Assembly (NCBI GenBank): GCA_041394985.1 | Contig: JAWLBI010000001.1 | Span: 3,286,001-3,350,000, forward strand | Source of the DNA: JAGLON01 sp041394985 | GTDB taxonomy: Bacteria; Zixibacteria; MSB-5A5; GN15; JAAZOE01 | Reading direction: 5' to 3' | DNA: 64,000 nt | Shown here: positions 15,888 through 23,095 of the stretch, one piece after another | Numbering within the stretch: position 1 is the first letter of the stretch | Layout of the letters: each line of letters starts with the position of its first letter | The notes under the pieces: model-generated | What the model saw: only the letters and a program-made list of their open reading frames with translations | What the model was told of the DNA's origin: nothing | Database searches by the model: none | Program-made: the position numbers and the translations under genes

Positions 15888-16424
15888 ATGAACGCACAAA
15901 TGGCAGTTTTAAACCACAAACTGGAATTATTTATTCCGGATCGAGATTCTAAGGGAGATCTCATTGATAATGATACCGTGGTTTCTCCCTTGGCAAAGTC
16001 AATGGCACAAAATTTCGGTAGTGTGCGAAAAAGAACTGAGCAAAGCCTGTGGCTTAATGGCACCGACCGGGTAGAAGAAGAAACAACAATTTTATGTTCC
16101 TCGTTTCCTTCTACTCAGGTAATTAAGGCCATTTCCCTGATTGCTAACGCATCGCAGATTCTGTCAACCACACTCAAACAGGCAGAAATCGCCATAGAAC
16201 TCGACGGCAGGCTTTTGATCGCAACAGCCAATTACGAAATAAATAGCCGCCTGGAAATAGGCCAGGAGTTAATTATGAGCAAGTCGCATTCTAACGAGAA
16301 ACAAGACGAGTCTCGTCTCATTAAGAAATGTCTTCAGATATTAAAAGAAGGCAAAGAATCCCCCAAAACTCTCTCGCGTATCGCACGCGCGCTTGAGGAA
16401 ACGCAAGTTGTCAATGAATGGTAA
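15888..16424 (+). CDS. Unknown protein, first gene of the ubiquitin-like/HerA operon
   Basis: A 178-residue protein starting at ATG 15888 with GGAGG 6 nt upstream. The N-terminal half (LELFIPDRDSKGDLIDN, LAKSMAQNFG, SLWLNGTDRVEEETTILCSSF) resembles short element-encoded proteins of the strand-helix-strand type with a G-x-W pattern. A middle segment IATANYEINSRLEIGQELIM and a Lys/Glu-rich helical tail follow. No catalytic motif is recognised. It ends 22 bases before the zinc-finger gene. Its constant company with HerA and Ubl genes should be checked before any function is guessed. Confidence 0.5.
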   Translation: MNAQMAVLNHKLELFIPDRDSKGDLIDNDTVVSPLAKSMAQNFGSVRKRTEQSLWLNGTDRVEEETTILCSSFPSTQVIKAISLIANASQILSTTLKQAEIAIELDGRLLIATANYEINSRLEIGQELIMSKSHSNEKQDESRLIKKCLQILKEGKESPKTLSRIARALEETQVVNEW

Positions 16425-16446
16425 CCCAACCAAAAGGAGCCCAATT

Positions 16447-16878
16447 ATGCCTGATGACATAACTCAAGTTTTCGGTGATAACCAGCGTCGAATTCGCCGT
16501 CAACGCCAAGTTATTGGTGATGAGAATAGAAGGTTTGAAATCTTGACGGAATTAATAACTGAGATTTCGCCTCAGGGAAATGTCGAAACGATTGAAAGTC
16601 GTAATGCCAGTCTCATTTCAGGCGAATCTGTTTGGGATATTAGCCAGGTCGCCGGCCGATGCCAGTATTCAGATTGTGGCGTTTGGTTGACTTCTCGCAC
16701 CTTCAGGTACTGTCACACTTGTGGCCTTGTCATGTGTATTAAATGCTCAAGATGGGATGAAAAAGGCCAAATCTGGCTTTGCAAAAAGTGCCGAAATAGA
16801 CTACGTCTCAGACGCTTTTTCAGAGGTACAGGTAGACTTCTGCTCTCCCCTTTTAGGAAAAGGGAAAACTATGGATAA
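16447..16878 (+). CDS. Eight-cysteine RING/FYVE-like binuclear zinc-finger protein, candidate E3
   Basis: A 143-residue protein. Residues 72-115 carry four Cys pairs spaced C-x4-C-x11-C-x2-C-x4-C-x2-C-x11-C-x2-C (Cys72, 77, 89, 92, 97, 100, 112, 115), the cross-brace arrangement of binuclear treble clefs such as RING and FYVE. The N-terminal 65 residues are charged and helical. The C-terminus is very basic (RLRLRRFFRG, FRKRENYG), suiting nucleic-acid or membrane contact. The start at ATG 16447 has AAGGAG upstream. It overlaps the split ATPase gene by 8 bases and lies five genes before E1. In this context an E3-like adaptor for the Ubl cassette is plausible, but a plain zinc ribbon pair is not excluded. 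Confidence 0.6.
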   Translation: MPDDITQVFGDNQRRIRRQRQVIGDENRRFEILTELITEISPQGNVETIESRNASLISGESVWDISQVAGRCQYSDCGVWLTSRTFRYCHTCGLVMCIKCSRWDEKGQIWLCKKCRNRLRLRRFFRGTGRLLLSPFRKRENYG

Positions 16879-17242
16879 CAAGGAGTTTCATCTTCGCTCA
16901 CACAGGACCGGTCTTATAAAAAATACTCAACACAGCCAACTTCTACGGATTCTTGACGCCAATCCTGAAGACTCAGAAGTACAGTCGCTAGTCCTCGAGG
17001 CATTAGAGAGCGCCGAAACGCAGAATCAATTGGATCCAGATCCATTTAGGCCCACTAATCCAGCATTTTCTGATGGACTTCACGGCAGATTACTTTTGGG
17101 CAAAGTCTCCAATACAAATTCTCCTTGGCTAATTGAACCAGATATGCTTACGAATTCCATTCTCATTTGCGGAAGATCAGGCGGAGGAAAGACCAATTTT
17201 ATTCTCTTGATTTTGGCCCAAATTCTGGAGATGAATCAATGA
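16871..17242 (+). CDS. HerA-type ATPase, N-terminal part with Walker A (split gene, part 1)
   Basis: A 123-residue protein that ends right after the P-loop helix. LHGRLLLGKV and SPWLIEPDMLTNSILICGRSGGGKTN put Walker A at 101-108, and the frame stops at TGA 17240-17242 after ILAQILEMNQ. The next strand of the fold, with FDRKGDY, begins in the following gene. Overlaps: 8 bases with the zinc-finger gene and ATGA with part 2. In the intact paralogue at 11525 the same segments are continuous. Whether the halves assemble or are joined by frameshift is not visible. Confidence 0.7.
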   Translation: MDNKEFHLRSHRTGLIKNTQHSQLLRILDANPEDSEVQSLVLEALESAETQNQLDPDPFRPTNPAFSDGLHGRLLLGKVSNTNSPWLIEPDMLTNSILICGRSGGGKTNFILLILAQILEMNQ

Positions 17243-18141
17243 TTAAGGGTTTTGACAGAAAGGGCGACTATGCTTGCCTCTCAGTCTATCCTGGCTTTGT
17301 CTACTGGCTACTAGAAGATTTCTATATAAATCTACTCGCACCCTCTCCATCTGTTCCCTTTCGGCTGGTAGTAGCTCAGGTGGCTGAAATAATAAGCAAC
17401 TATATGGATATTCGAGTTGCGGCAAGAAATCTCTTCACCGCAATCGCACTTGCACAGTATAACGATCGCCTTTCCAGGGGAATTACAATCTATCCCTCAA
17501 TCAAAGACATCTATGATGCGCTTCGCACCAGGCGCTATCCCCTGCAAAGTCATTTATCCCGATATAAGGAAACACTTACCAATCGCCTTGAAGGAATTTT
17601 GTCTGTTTTTGGCGATCATATCTGTTCAACTCGAGCTCTAGATTGGGAGCGATTCATGCAGACCGATTGGACAATTTCACTTGAGGGAATTCCAACAGAT
17701 TATCAAAACCTTTTCATCACAATAATGATTGCTAAAATTGTATCATATCGAATGGCCCAAAATGTTAGAAGCCCGCACCTAAGGGATCTACTGGTCTTTG
17801 ATGAGGCCTCCACAGTTTTTAAAAAATGGCATGAATTTCAAGAAGGCACTTATTTAATCGCTGATTATTTCGCCAAATGCCGGGAGTTTGGTATTGGTTT
17901 TATCATCGGAACTCAAGGTCTTTCGCATCTGGCAGATTCAGTTCTCGCAAATACTGCAACAAAGATTTTGGTGGGCGGATTTGGGCTAGGTTCAGACTAT
18001 ACCATTTTTGGTTCAAGTACCGGTATGACATCTGAACAAATCGAGTTTATAAAGAGGCGAACGCTTCCCGGCCAGGCCTGCGCAAAAGATTTGCGCTACC
18101 CCTTCCCCTTTACACTGGAGACTCCTCATGTTGCTCAATAA
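17239..18141 (+). CDS. HerA-type ATPase, C-terminal part with Walker B (split gene, part 2)
   Basis: A 300-residue protein beginning MIKGFDRKGDYACL, the strand that follows the P-loop helix in HerA ATPases. Walker B is LLVFDEAS (184-191); GFIIGTQGLSHLADSVLANTATKI is the sensor-type segment, and the tail GQACAKDLRYPFPF matches element-borne DUF87-like ATPases. ATG 17239 lies in ATGA with part 1, and GGAG sits 8 nt upstream, so it has its own ribosome binding site. That favours a true two-polypeptide enzyme over a recent frameshift. The last 14 bases overlap the next gene. Confidence 0.75.
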   Translation: MIKGFDRKGDYACLSVYPGFVYWLLEDFYINLLAPSPSVPFRLVVAQVAEIISNYMDIRVAARNLFTAIALAQYNDRLSRGITIYPSIKDIYDALRTRRYPLQSHLSRYKETLTNRLEGILSVFGDHICSTRALDWERFMQTDWTISLEGIPTDYQNLFITIMIAKIVSYRMAQNVRSPHLRDLLVFDEASTVFKKWHEFQEGTYLIADYFAKCREFGIGFIIGTQGLSHLADSVLANTATKILVGGFGLGSDYTIFGSSTGMTSEQIEFIKRRTLPGQACAKDLRYPFPFTLETPHVAQ

Positions 18142-18925
18142 AAATATACCTATCACAAAAATCAAGTGGGAATCGTCGACGCGAAGTCAGGCATTCTACC
18201 AGAAATTCACAAGGCTTGAGTATACCCCGTCTGAAAAATCATCGACCATAGAAAGACCACAAATCCATACTCAGAAATCAAAGTCAAGTAACATTGAGAT
18301 TCAAGCAAAGGCTCTTCTCAATGTTTGGCTCAACCAAAAGTGTCCTTTCATGATTCAGTCAGAGATTTTTCAGTCTGCCGGAATCAAATCGGGTTCTGCC
18401 CAAATAACAATTAAGAAATTTCTGCTTCGACAAAATCTGATAAAAGAGCACAAAATACAAATGGGTAAATCCTATGTTTGCATTCTCGAACCCCTAAAGG
18501 CAGCGTATGAAAACATCGGGATTACGCAACCGAGCACGGCATCAAAAGGAGGCTATCTTCATTCTCTAATCGTCCACAATATTATGCAGTGGGCCAATAA
18601 GCACGGATATATGGCTGATACCGAATTCATGCTTAGTAATGGAAAAGCAGTCGATGTTCTTCTTCGCTCTACAATCGAAATCATTATGTGTGAAGTCGCC
18701 ATTTCAAAGCCATTTTCAAAAGAAATAACCAATTGCCTTAAGGATGTGGCAAGCGAAATCAAACCAACTGCAATTTGGATCATTGCCCAGAATAAAAAGT
18801 CCAAAATCGAAATTGATCGCTTACTTGAGTCTGAAATATCACTGTCACTTAAAGAGATAGCAATCATTACGAAGCTGGCCGGAGAGTTTCTGAATTACTC
18901 TTCGCCATCCAAAACAAATAAGTAG
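18128..18925 (+). CDS. Winged-helix protein with C-terminal nuclease-fold domain, HerA partner
   Basis: A 265-residue protein. Residues 57-125 form a winged helix (QAKALLNVWLNQKCPFMIQSEIFQSAG, then the recognition helix and a Tyr/Val wing). Residues 140-250 have the order YLHSLIVHNIMQWANKHGY, GKAVDVLL (Asp176), IIMCEVAIS (Glu189), KDVASEIKPTAIWIIAQN, a restriction-endonuclease-like core common next to element-borne HerA ATPases. The catalytic Lys after Glu189 is Ala191, so nuclease activity may be lost. It starts inside the ATPase gene with GGAG 7 nt upstream. It probably guides the ATPase to DNA. Confidence 0.65.
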   Translation: MLLNKNIPITKIKWESSTRSQAFYQKFTRLEYTPSEKSSTIERPQIHTQKSKSSNIEIQAKALLNVWLNQKCPFMIQSEIFQSAGIKSGSAQITIKKFLLRQNLIKEHKIQMGKSYVCILEPLKAAYENIGITQPSTASKGGYLHSLIVHNIMQWANKHGYMADTEFMLSNGKAVDVLLRSTIEIIMCEVAISKPFSKEITNCLKDVASEIKPTAIWIIAQNKKSKIEIDRLLESEISLSLKEIAIITKLAGEFLNYSSPSKTNK

Positions 18926-18936
18926 GAGATATTACC

Positions 18937-19179
18937 ATGTTTAAGCGTGTATCAATTGATGTGATGGGCTCAGGAAATGAGCCCCGAGGCGGAATTGTCG
19001 TTTCCCCCGAGACAACGGCCGCTGAATTACTCAGAAAAATCGGCCTGGAAGGCTATGAACTTTGTCCATCCTTAAGTGAACTGCCTTTCGGCGCCAATGA
19101 GCCGGTCTACGACAAAGTAACTGATAGTTCTGTTTTAACTGCCTACACTGCTGCAACAGCCGGAGGAAAAGTCTTATGA
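18937..19179 (+). CDS. Ubiquitin-like protein with C-terminal Gly-Gly tail
   Basis: An 80-residue small protein with a beta-grasp layout: strand KRVSIDVM, turn, strand GGIVVSP, helix TTAAELLRKIGL, strand YELCPSL, then VTDSSVLTAYTAA. The C-terminus is AGGKVL, so Gly76-Gly77 are followed by three residues. A JAMM peptidase could remove them to expose a diglycine for adenylation. The start at ATG 18937 has GGAG 8 nt upstream, 11 bases after the nuclease-like gene. Its stop overlaps the E2-like start in ATGA. The identification rests on size, tail and the three downstream enzymes. Confidence 0.75.
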   Translation: MFKRVSIDVMGSGNEPRGGIVVSPETTAAELLRKIGLEGYELCPSLSELPFGANEPVYDKVTDSSVLTAYTAATAGGKVL

Positions 19180-19481
19180 AGTCGTTACTCCTTTGTCAGC
19201 GAGGCTGGCATTTAAAGGGTCAAAACTACTTTGGATTTTATCGAACCTGGTATCACACATTTGAAGGTAAAATCAGAAAGAGATCCCTTCATTGCGGCGA
19301 TTTTTTCATACGAGAGCCGCCCTATGAGCTTAAGAACCACCCGCATTGGGTCTGCTTTCATTCCAAGGGAAACGGCTGGTATGAAATTCACTTTGACAAA
19401 GCGCCAAAATCCCTTGAAGAAGGAATTCGTTGTATTGAAGTTGTCTTAATTGAAGCTTATCGGATTACGCATAGGAGATGA
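19176..19481 (+). CDS. E2-like ubiquitin-conjugating protein
   Basis: A 101-residue protein resembling prokaryotic E2 folds. EPPYEL (47-52) corresponds to the PP turn, HPHWVC (55-60) places the candidate catalytic Cys60 after the HPx motif, GWYEIHF (67-73) is the following strand, and LEEGIRCIEVVLIEAY is the closing helix. It would carry the activated Ubl as a thioester. It is translated in overlap with the Ubl (ATGA) and lies 8 bases before the JAMM gene. It is shorter than eukaryotic E2s, as is usual for bacterial ones. Other cysteines (7, 40, 86) fit the motif less well. Confidence 0.7.
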   Translation: MKSLLLCQRGWHLKGQNYFGFYRTWYHTFEGKIRKRSLHCGDFFIREPPYELKNHPHWVCFHSKGNGWYEIHFDKAPKSLEEGIRCIEVVLIEAYRITHRR

Positions 19482-19489
19482 GGTGAATT

Positions 19490-20173
19490 ATGAAAAGTCT
19501 TGTGAAGAACTACAGAAATTTCGCTACGCTACAAGGAGCTCTATATGAGCTTGAAAAAACTGGCAAAAAGCTACAAACGTCACTTCAAAAAGACATTATT
19601 GAATGTAACAGCGAAAGAGCAAAGGCTAGGCTAGATGTTCTCCTGGCTTTATCTCATGCCTCGCGGGCGATAACATCAACCGCACAGGCTCTTGATCACG
19701 GCAAAGTAAGGCCAATCTATATTTGCAGTGTCCAGTTTCTTTTGGGCTGTTTTAAGGACCTTACTCTTTCTCAAAATGAGGAAATGCTTTTTTGTACAGG
19801 CCTTGAAATCGGCTCTATTAGAACGCTAGATACCAAATTGTGGCTGACATATAAAACCCAGACTCCCAGCTTTATTGCGGCTGATAGTGAATCAAACCGC
19901 CTGGCCCTGCAAAAACTCAATCAATCCGGTCAGAGGCTTCTAGCGTGGTTTCATTCGCATCCCGGAACCGGAGTAGGCTCAATATATCCTTCATCAATTG
20001 ATATTGATCACCAAAGAAACTTGGAGGCTGGTGGATACCCAACAATTGGTCTCATTTTTTCAAGGGATGGACTTGTTCGTTTTTTCTCGCATGAGACTAA
20101 TTTTGATTTTGAGGTTATTGGCAAAGGATTTGAATATGTCGACGAAAAGACAATCAAGCTTGGGCAGTCCTAG
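19490..20173 (+). CDS. JAMM/MPN metallopeptidase, Ubl-processing or deconjugating enzyme
   Basis: A 227-residue protein with a helical N-terminal third and a JAB/MPN domain from about 70. The JAMM zinc site is complete: Glu106 (GLEIG), His155 and His157 (FHSHPG), Ser168 and Asp171 (PSSID). Such enzymes cut after diglycine to mature or release ubiquitin-like proteins. The start has GAGGTG about 6 nt upstream. The E1 gene begins 38 bases inside its 3' end. The natural substrates are the Ubl precursor (removal of KVL) and Ubl conjugates. Confidence 0.85.
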   Translation: MKSLVKNYRNFATLQGALYELEKTGKKLQTSLQKDIIECNSERAKARLDVLLALSHASRAITSTAQALDHGKVRPIYICSVQFLLGCFKDLTLSQNEEMLFCTGLEIGSIRTLDTKLWLTYKTQTPSFIAADSESNRLALQKLNQSGQRLLAWFHSHPGTGVGSIYPSSIDIDHQRNLEAGGYPTIGLIFSRDGLVRFFSHETNFDFEVIGKGFEYVDEKTIKLGQS

Positions 20174-20933
20174 GCCTGCCACAATCAAGGCTCATCCGAA
20201 ATTGAATTCGACTCAAGTGGATAATATTCTCGATCGGGAGAAGTCATTAGATATCTTCTCCTCCGTGGCATATCGTGATTCTCATATAGTGTTAGTTGGA
20301 GCCGGCGGCCCCGGCGGATTTATTGCCTTAGGGCTTATGCGAAAGGGAGTCAAGAGACTAACCATTTATGACGGAGATACAGTTGATATTACCAATTTGA
20401 ATCGCCAACGATTCTTTCCCCGCGATATTGGGAAATATAAGGCTAGCCAGTTGGCCAAGAATATCAAGGGGGAAGCTACCGCTGATTCAGTAATTCTGGG
20501 TGTTGATCTGTTCATTGAAGAAACCATTATGGACGGGCATATAGAAAAGCCTGGTATTGTAATTTGTGCACCCGACAATGATGAGACCAGGGAATTTTGT
20601 ACCCGTTATTGTATGGACAATTCCATTCCGGGTATAATTGTCGGGCTTAGTCCAGACTCAGACTATGGATATGTGTTTACCCAAGGAGTTGGCCAAAACA
20701 CTGCCTGCTTTGGTTGCCTACGCAAAGGAAATAAGGGGGCCCAAAAATGCAGCGCCAGCGCCAATATTAATCTTTCTATGGTCGCGGCAGGCCATGCCTT
20801 AAGCGCTTGTGATATTGTGCTTTCTATGTCTCCAATTGAATGGAATTACAGGCGATTTTCGATTTTTGGCTCACTACCGGATATTATAAAAGTGGTCCCC
20901 AAATGGGAAAGCTGTAAACTTTGTCGAGGGTAG
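20136..20933 (+). CDS. E1/ThiF-family adenylating enzyme
   Basis: A 265-residue E1-like enzyme. The nucleotide loop is GAGGPG (55-60), followed by LTIYDGDTVDITNLNRQRF with Asp79, Asn88, Arg90 and Gln91 for ATP/Mg, then DIGKYKA. CAPDNDETREF is the family's DN-x-x-x-R segment. Zinc pairs are Cys191-x2-Cys194 and Cys260-x2-Cys263; Cys205, just after the first pair, is a candidate for thioester formation. The start is ATG 20136, with AAAGGA 9 nt upstream, within the JAMM gene. It would activate the GG-ended Ubl for the E2-like protein. Confidence 0.9.
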   Translation: MSTKRQSSLGSPRPATIKAHPKLNSTQVDNILDREKSLDIFSSVAYRDSHIVLVGAGGPGGFIALGLMRKGVKRLTIYDGDTVDITNLNRQRFFPRDIGKYKASQLAKNIKGEATADSVILGVDLFIEETIMDGHIEKPGIVICAPDNDETREFCTRYCMDNSIPGIIVGLSPDSDYGYVFTQGVGQNTACFGCLRKGNKGAQKCSASANINLSMVAAGHALSACDIVLSMSPIEWNYRRFSIFGSLPDIIKVVPKWESCKLCRG

Positions 20934-20935
20934 TT

Positions 20936-21145
20936 TTGAGTAATTCTTCTGAAAAGCTTTGGACAATTACTGACGTTGCCGAGTATTGCCAGGTTAAAGA
21001 AAGCGTAGTCAGATATTGGCTCTATAATACGAATCTGCCATATATAAAACTTGGAAAGCATATTCGATTTCGCAAAGAGGATGTTAAGGAGTGGATTGAA
21101 GGCAAATGCTCGGCAACCAATATTTCCCCACTTATATCTATATGA
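20936..21145 (+). CDS. Excisionase/MerR-type helix-turn-helix protein
   Basis: About 69 residues with the HTH_17 excisionase-family pattern: LWTITDVAEYCQVKESVVRYWLYNTNLPYIKLGKHIRFRKEDVKEWIEG. It follows the E1 stop directly. The TTG at 20936, with GAGGG 5 nt upstream, is taken as start; a TTG at 20921 is possible. It could be the element's excisionase or the operon's regulator. The 21146-21254 gap holds a TATA-like box for the next gene. Confidence 0.7.
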   Translation: MSNSSEKLWTITDVAEYCQVKESVVRYWLYNTNLPYIKLGKHIRFRKEDVKEWIEGKCSATNISPLISI

Positions 21146-21254
21146 TTGAAAAATTGCACTAAAACGATTAGCTCAGCAAGTAATAGTCGTACGGTCATTA
21201 CGATTAAAAGAGTTCAAAGAAAGCCTTAAATAGTATTTAATATGCAATTTATGC

Positions 21255-21815
21255 ATGAGGGTCGGAATTGATTTTGACGGAGTAATCGCAGATATTCAAG
21301 GGTTCAAAAAGGAATTGGCTTATGCTTTATACGGCGTCAACATTCAAAACGAAGTAATTGACAGGGATAAGGTTATTGAAGAAGGGTATTTAACGAGTAA
21401 TCAATATAGACATTTGCAGAGTATGATTTATCGAAATCCCATAACTAGTAGGGCCATTAAGCCAATAAATGGCGCAATAAAATATATAAATAAGCTCCAC
21501 AAAAGAGGATATGATATTGTTATAATCACATCCCGTGGCAAAACAGAATTACAAAATGTTAGGCACTGGTTGGATTCGAAAAAACTTAATATTAATCTTG
21601 TAGGTACAAATCGAAATCCCGACAAAAGTGCAGCTTGCCATAATATCTCAGTTTATGTTGATGATCAACTGAGAAAACTTGAATACTTGCAAGAGATAGT
21701 CCCTCATAGATTCTGGTTTTCATCATCGGAAAACATTATCCCTTCTTCTTCTCTGGTCAGACAAGTAAATTCATGGTTTAATTTGTACAATGAAATAACA
21801 AAACTAGATCCATAA
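21255..21815 (+). CDS. HAD-superfamily phosphatase, 5'-nucleotidase-like
   Basis: A 186-residue HAD enzyme. Motif I is IDFDGVIAD (4-12) with nucleophile Asp5/7, motif II is IVIITSRGK with Thr/Ser, and the late VYVDDQLRK gives the motif IV acid. The layout and length resemble bacterial 5'(3')-deoxyribonucleotidases. There is no signal peptide. TTAAATAG at 21226-21233 is centred 26 nt before the ATG, and no Shine-Dalgarno is seen. It sits beside the nucleotide-acting operon at 23-28 kb, which may be relevant. Confidence 0.75.
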   Translation: MRVGIDFDGVIADIQGFKKELAYALYGVNIQNEVIDRDKVIEEGYLTSNQYRHLQSMIYRNPITSRAIKPINGAIKYINKLHKRGYDIVIITSRGKTELQNVRHWLDSKKLNINLVGTNRNPDKSAACHNISVYVDDQLRKLEYLQEIVPHRFWFSSSENIIPSSSLVRQVNSWFNLYNEITKLDP

Positions 21816-21827
21816 CGATTAGAAAAA

Positions 21828-22718
21828 CTAGAAATCATTATAGGGACGCAATGGGACCATAATTAAATTAGGGCTTACAAGGATTAATTCGTCGCCAATT
21901 TTAGGGCGATGAGCACAATGCCCCAACTTATAGTGTCTTTTCTTTGTTCTAACATATAGGCTTCGAACAAAGGCGTGATCATCATAAGTCATAATCCATC
22001 GCATATTACTAGATAAAAGATGATTTGCCAAAATTTTATGATCATCATCCGTAAAAGAATTTAGATATAGTTCCGTACCATGTTTATAATATGGGGGATC
22101 CAAAAACAGTAATATCTCATTATGGCTTTTACCGTCGTTATAGGACTTCAAAAGTTCTAAGGCATCTAGATTGGATACTGATATTTTCTGAGAAAAGCCT
22201 TTTATGTGCTTAAATCGTTCTATCATTTTCTTCTTATCAAACCTTGATTTTAGATTCCATATGCCGCGCTGTTTCAGGCCTCCGATTGGTCTTCCTTGAA
22301 TTATCCCAGATCGATTTGTTCTATTTAAGAAAAAAGTGGCATAGGCGAGTTCCTCCAATGAACTGTCCTTTTTTAGATAGCAAGCTCTTTGCCTATGCCA
22401 TTCAGCAATTGATATGCGTGTAGATTTTATTTTGTCGATTAAATAATCTGAATTATTAACTGCAGTTTGCCAAAAGGCATAGATCGATTTATCATAATCA
22501 TTTATTATAACATGATCTACAATTCCCGCATCCAATAGTGCCAAAGAAGCGCCAGCTCCACCGGCAAATGGTTCGACAATCGTAAGGTTGGAATAATCCG
22601 CAAAATTGCGGAGAATAAATTTACATAGGAGTCTTGCCAAACGAGATTTCCCGCCAGGATATCTTAATGGACTAATAAAAGGTCTCTTCGGGATTTTTAA
22701 TATTTCTTCCATATCCAT
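21828..22718 (-). CDS. D12-class (Dam-type) DNA N6-adenine methyltransferase
   Basis: A 296-residue alpha-class methylase. PLRYPGGKSRLA (17-28) and VEPFAGGAGASLALL form the SAM site (motif X and motif I), FLNRTNRSGIIQGRPIGG is the conserved middle, and LFLDPPYYKHG is catalytic motif IV. Full length and all motifs present, so probably active. No restriction enzyme is adjacent, so it may be an orphan or an element's self-protection enzyme. It overlaps nothing and is convergent with the HAD gene (12 bases apart). TATA-like AATTTAAG lies about 26 nt upstream of the ATG. Confidence 0.9.
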   Translation of the reverse strand: MDMEEILKIPKRPFISPLRYPGGKSRLARLLCKFILRNFADYSNLTIVEPFAGGAGASLALLDAGIVDHVIINDYDKSIYAFWQTAVNNSDYLIDKIKSTRISIAEWHRQRACYLKKDSSLEELAYATFFLNRTNRSGIIQGRPIGGLKQRGIWNLKSRFDKKKMIERFKHIKGFSQKISVSNLDALELLKSYNDGKSHNEILLFLDPPYYKHGTELYLNSFTDDDHKILANHLLSSNMRWIMTYDDHAFVRSLYVRTKKRHYKLGHCAHRPKIGDELILVSPNLIMVPLRPYNDF

Positions 22719-23095
22719 TCTTAATGCAAATTAAGAGAGACTTAAATTATAGTTAAAGGCTACCCTCTTTACCCAATATATAAACTCTTTGAAGAACTAT
22801 GGCAATATCCATTCCGCAGAAACCCATTTTTCCAAATTAGAATAACTTGGCCTTACTCGGAGATAGTTAAGGCTTAAATCAATGCTTCGTATCTCATTAT
22901 AAATTATTGGCTTATCGAATTTCTACCATTGCACTCTATCCCCATGTGAGCCAGTACATTGTCTTTGGGCTTTGGGCCCTTTCACAATTCAGTTGCATAC
23001 CTAGGGCCAATTTTCTATTTTACTTCGTGCAATTTAGAAATTAGAACTGCCCATGAAATGGGTACACATAATCACATAAGGTATTGGGGGTAAAG
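22719..23095. promoter_or_regulatory. Divergent intergenic region of 377 bases
   Basis: No gene is seen. It lies between the divergent methylase and membrane-protein genes and must carry both promoters. A small hairpin CCCAT-GAA-ATGGG (23050-23062) sits 33 bases before the membrane-protein ATG and could be an operator. GGGGG at 23086-23090 is the likely ribosome binding site. Confidence 0.4.

Noticed and set aside
16721..16870. Longer start for split ATPase part 1
   Set aside because: It would lie inside the zinc-finger coding region; ATG 16871 has a ribosome binding site and the 8-base overlap typical of this operon.
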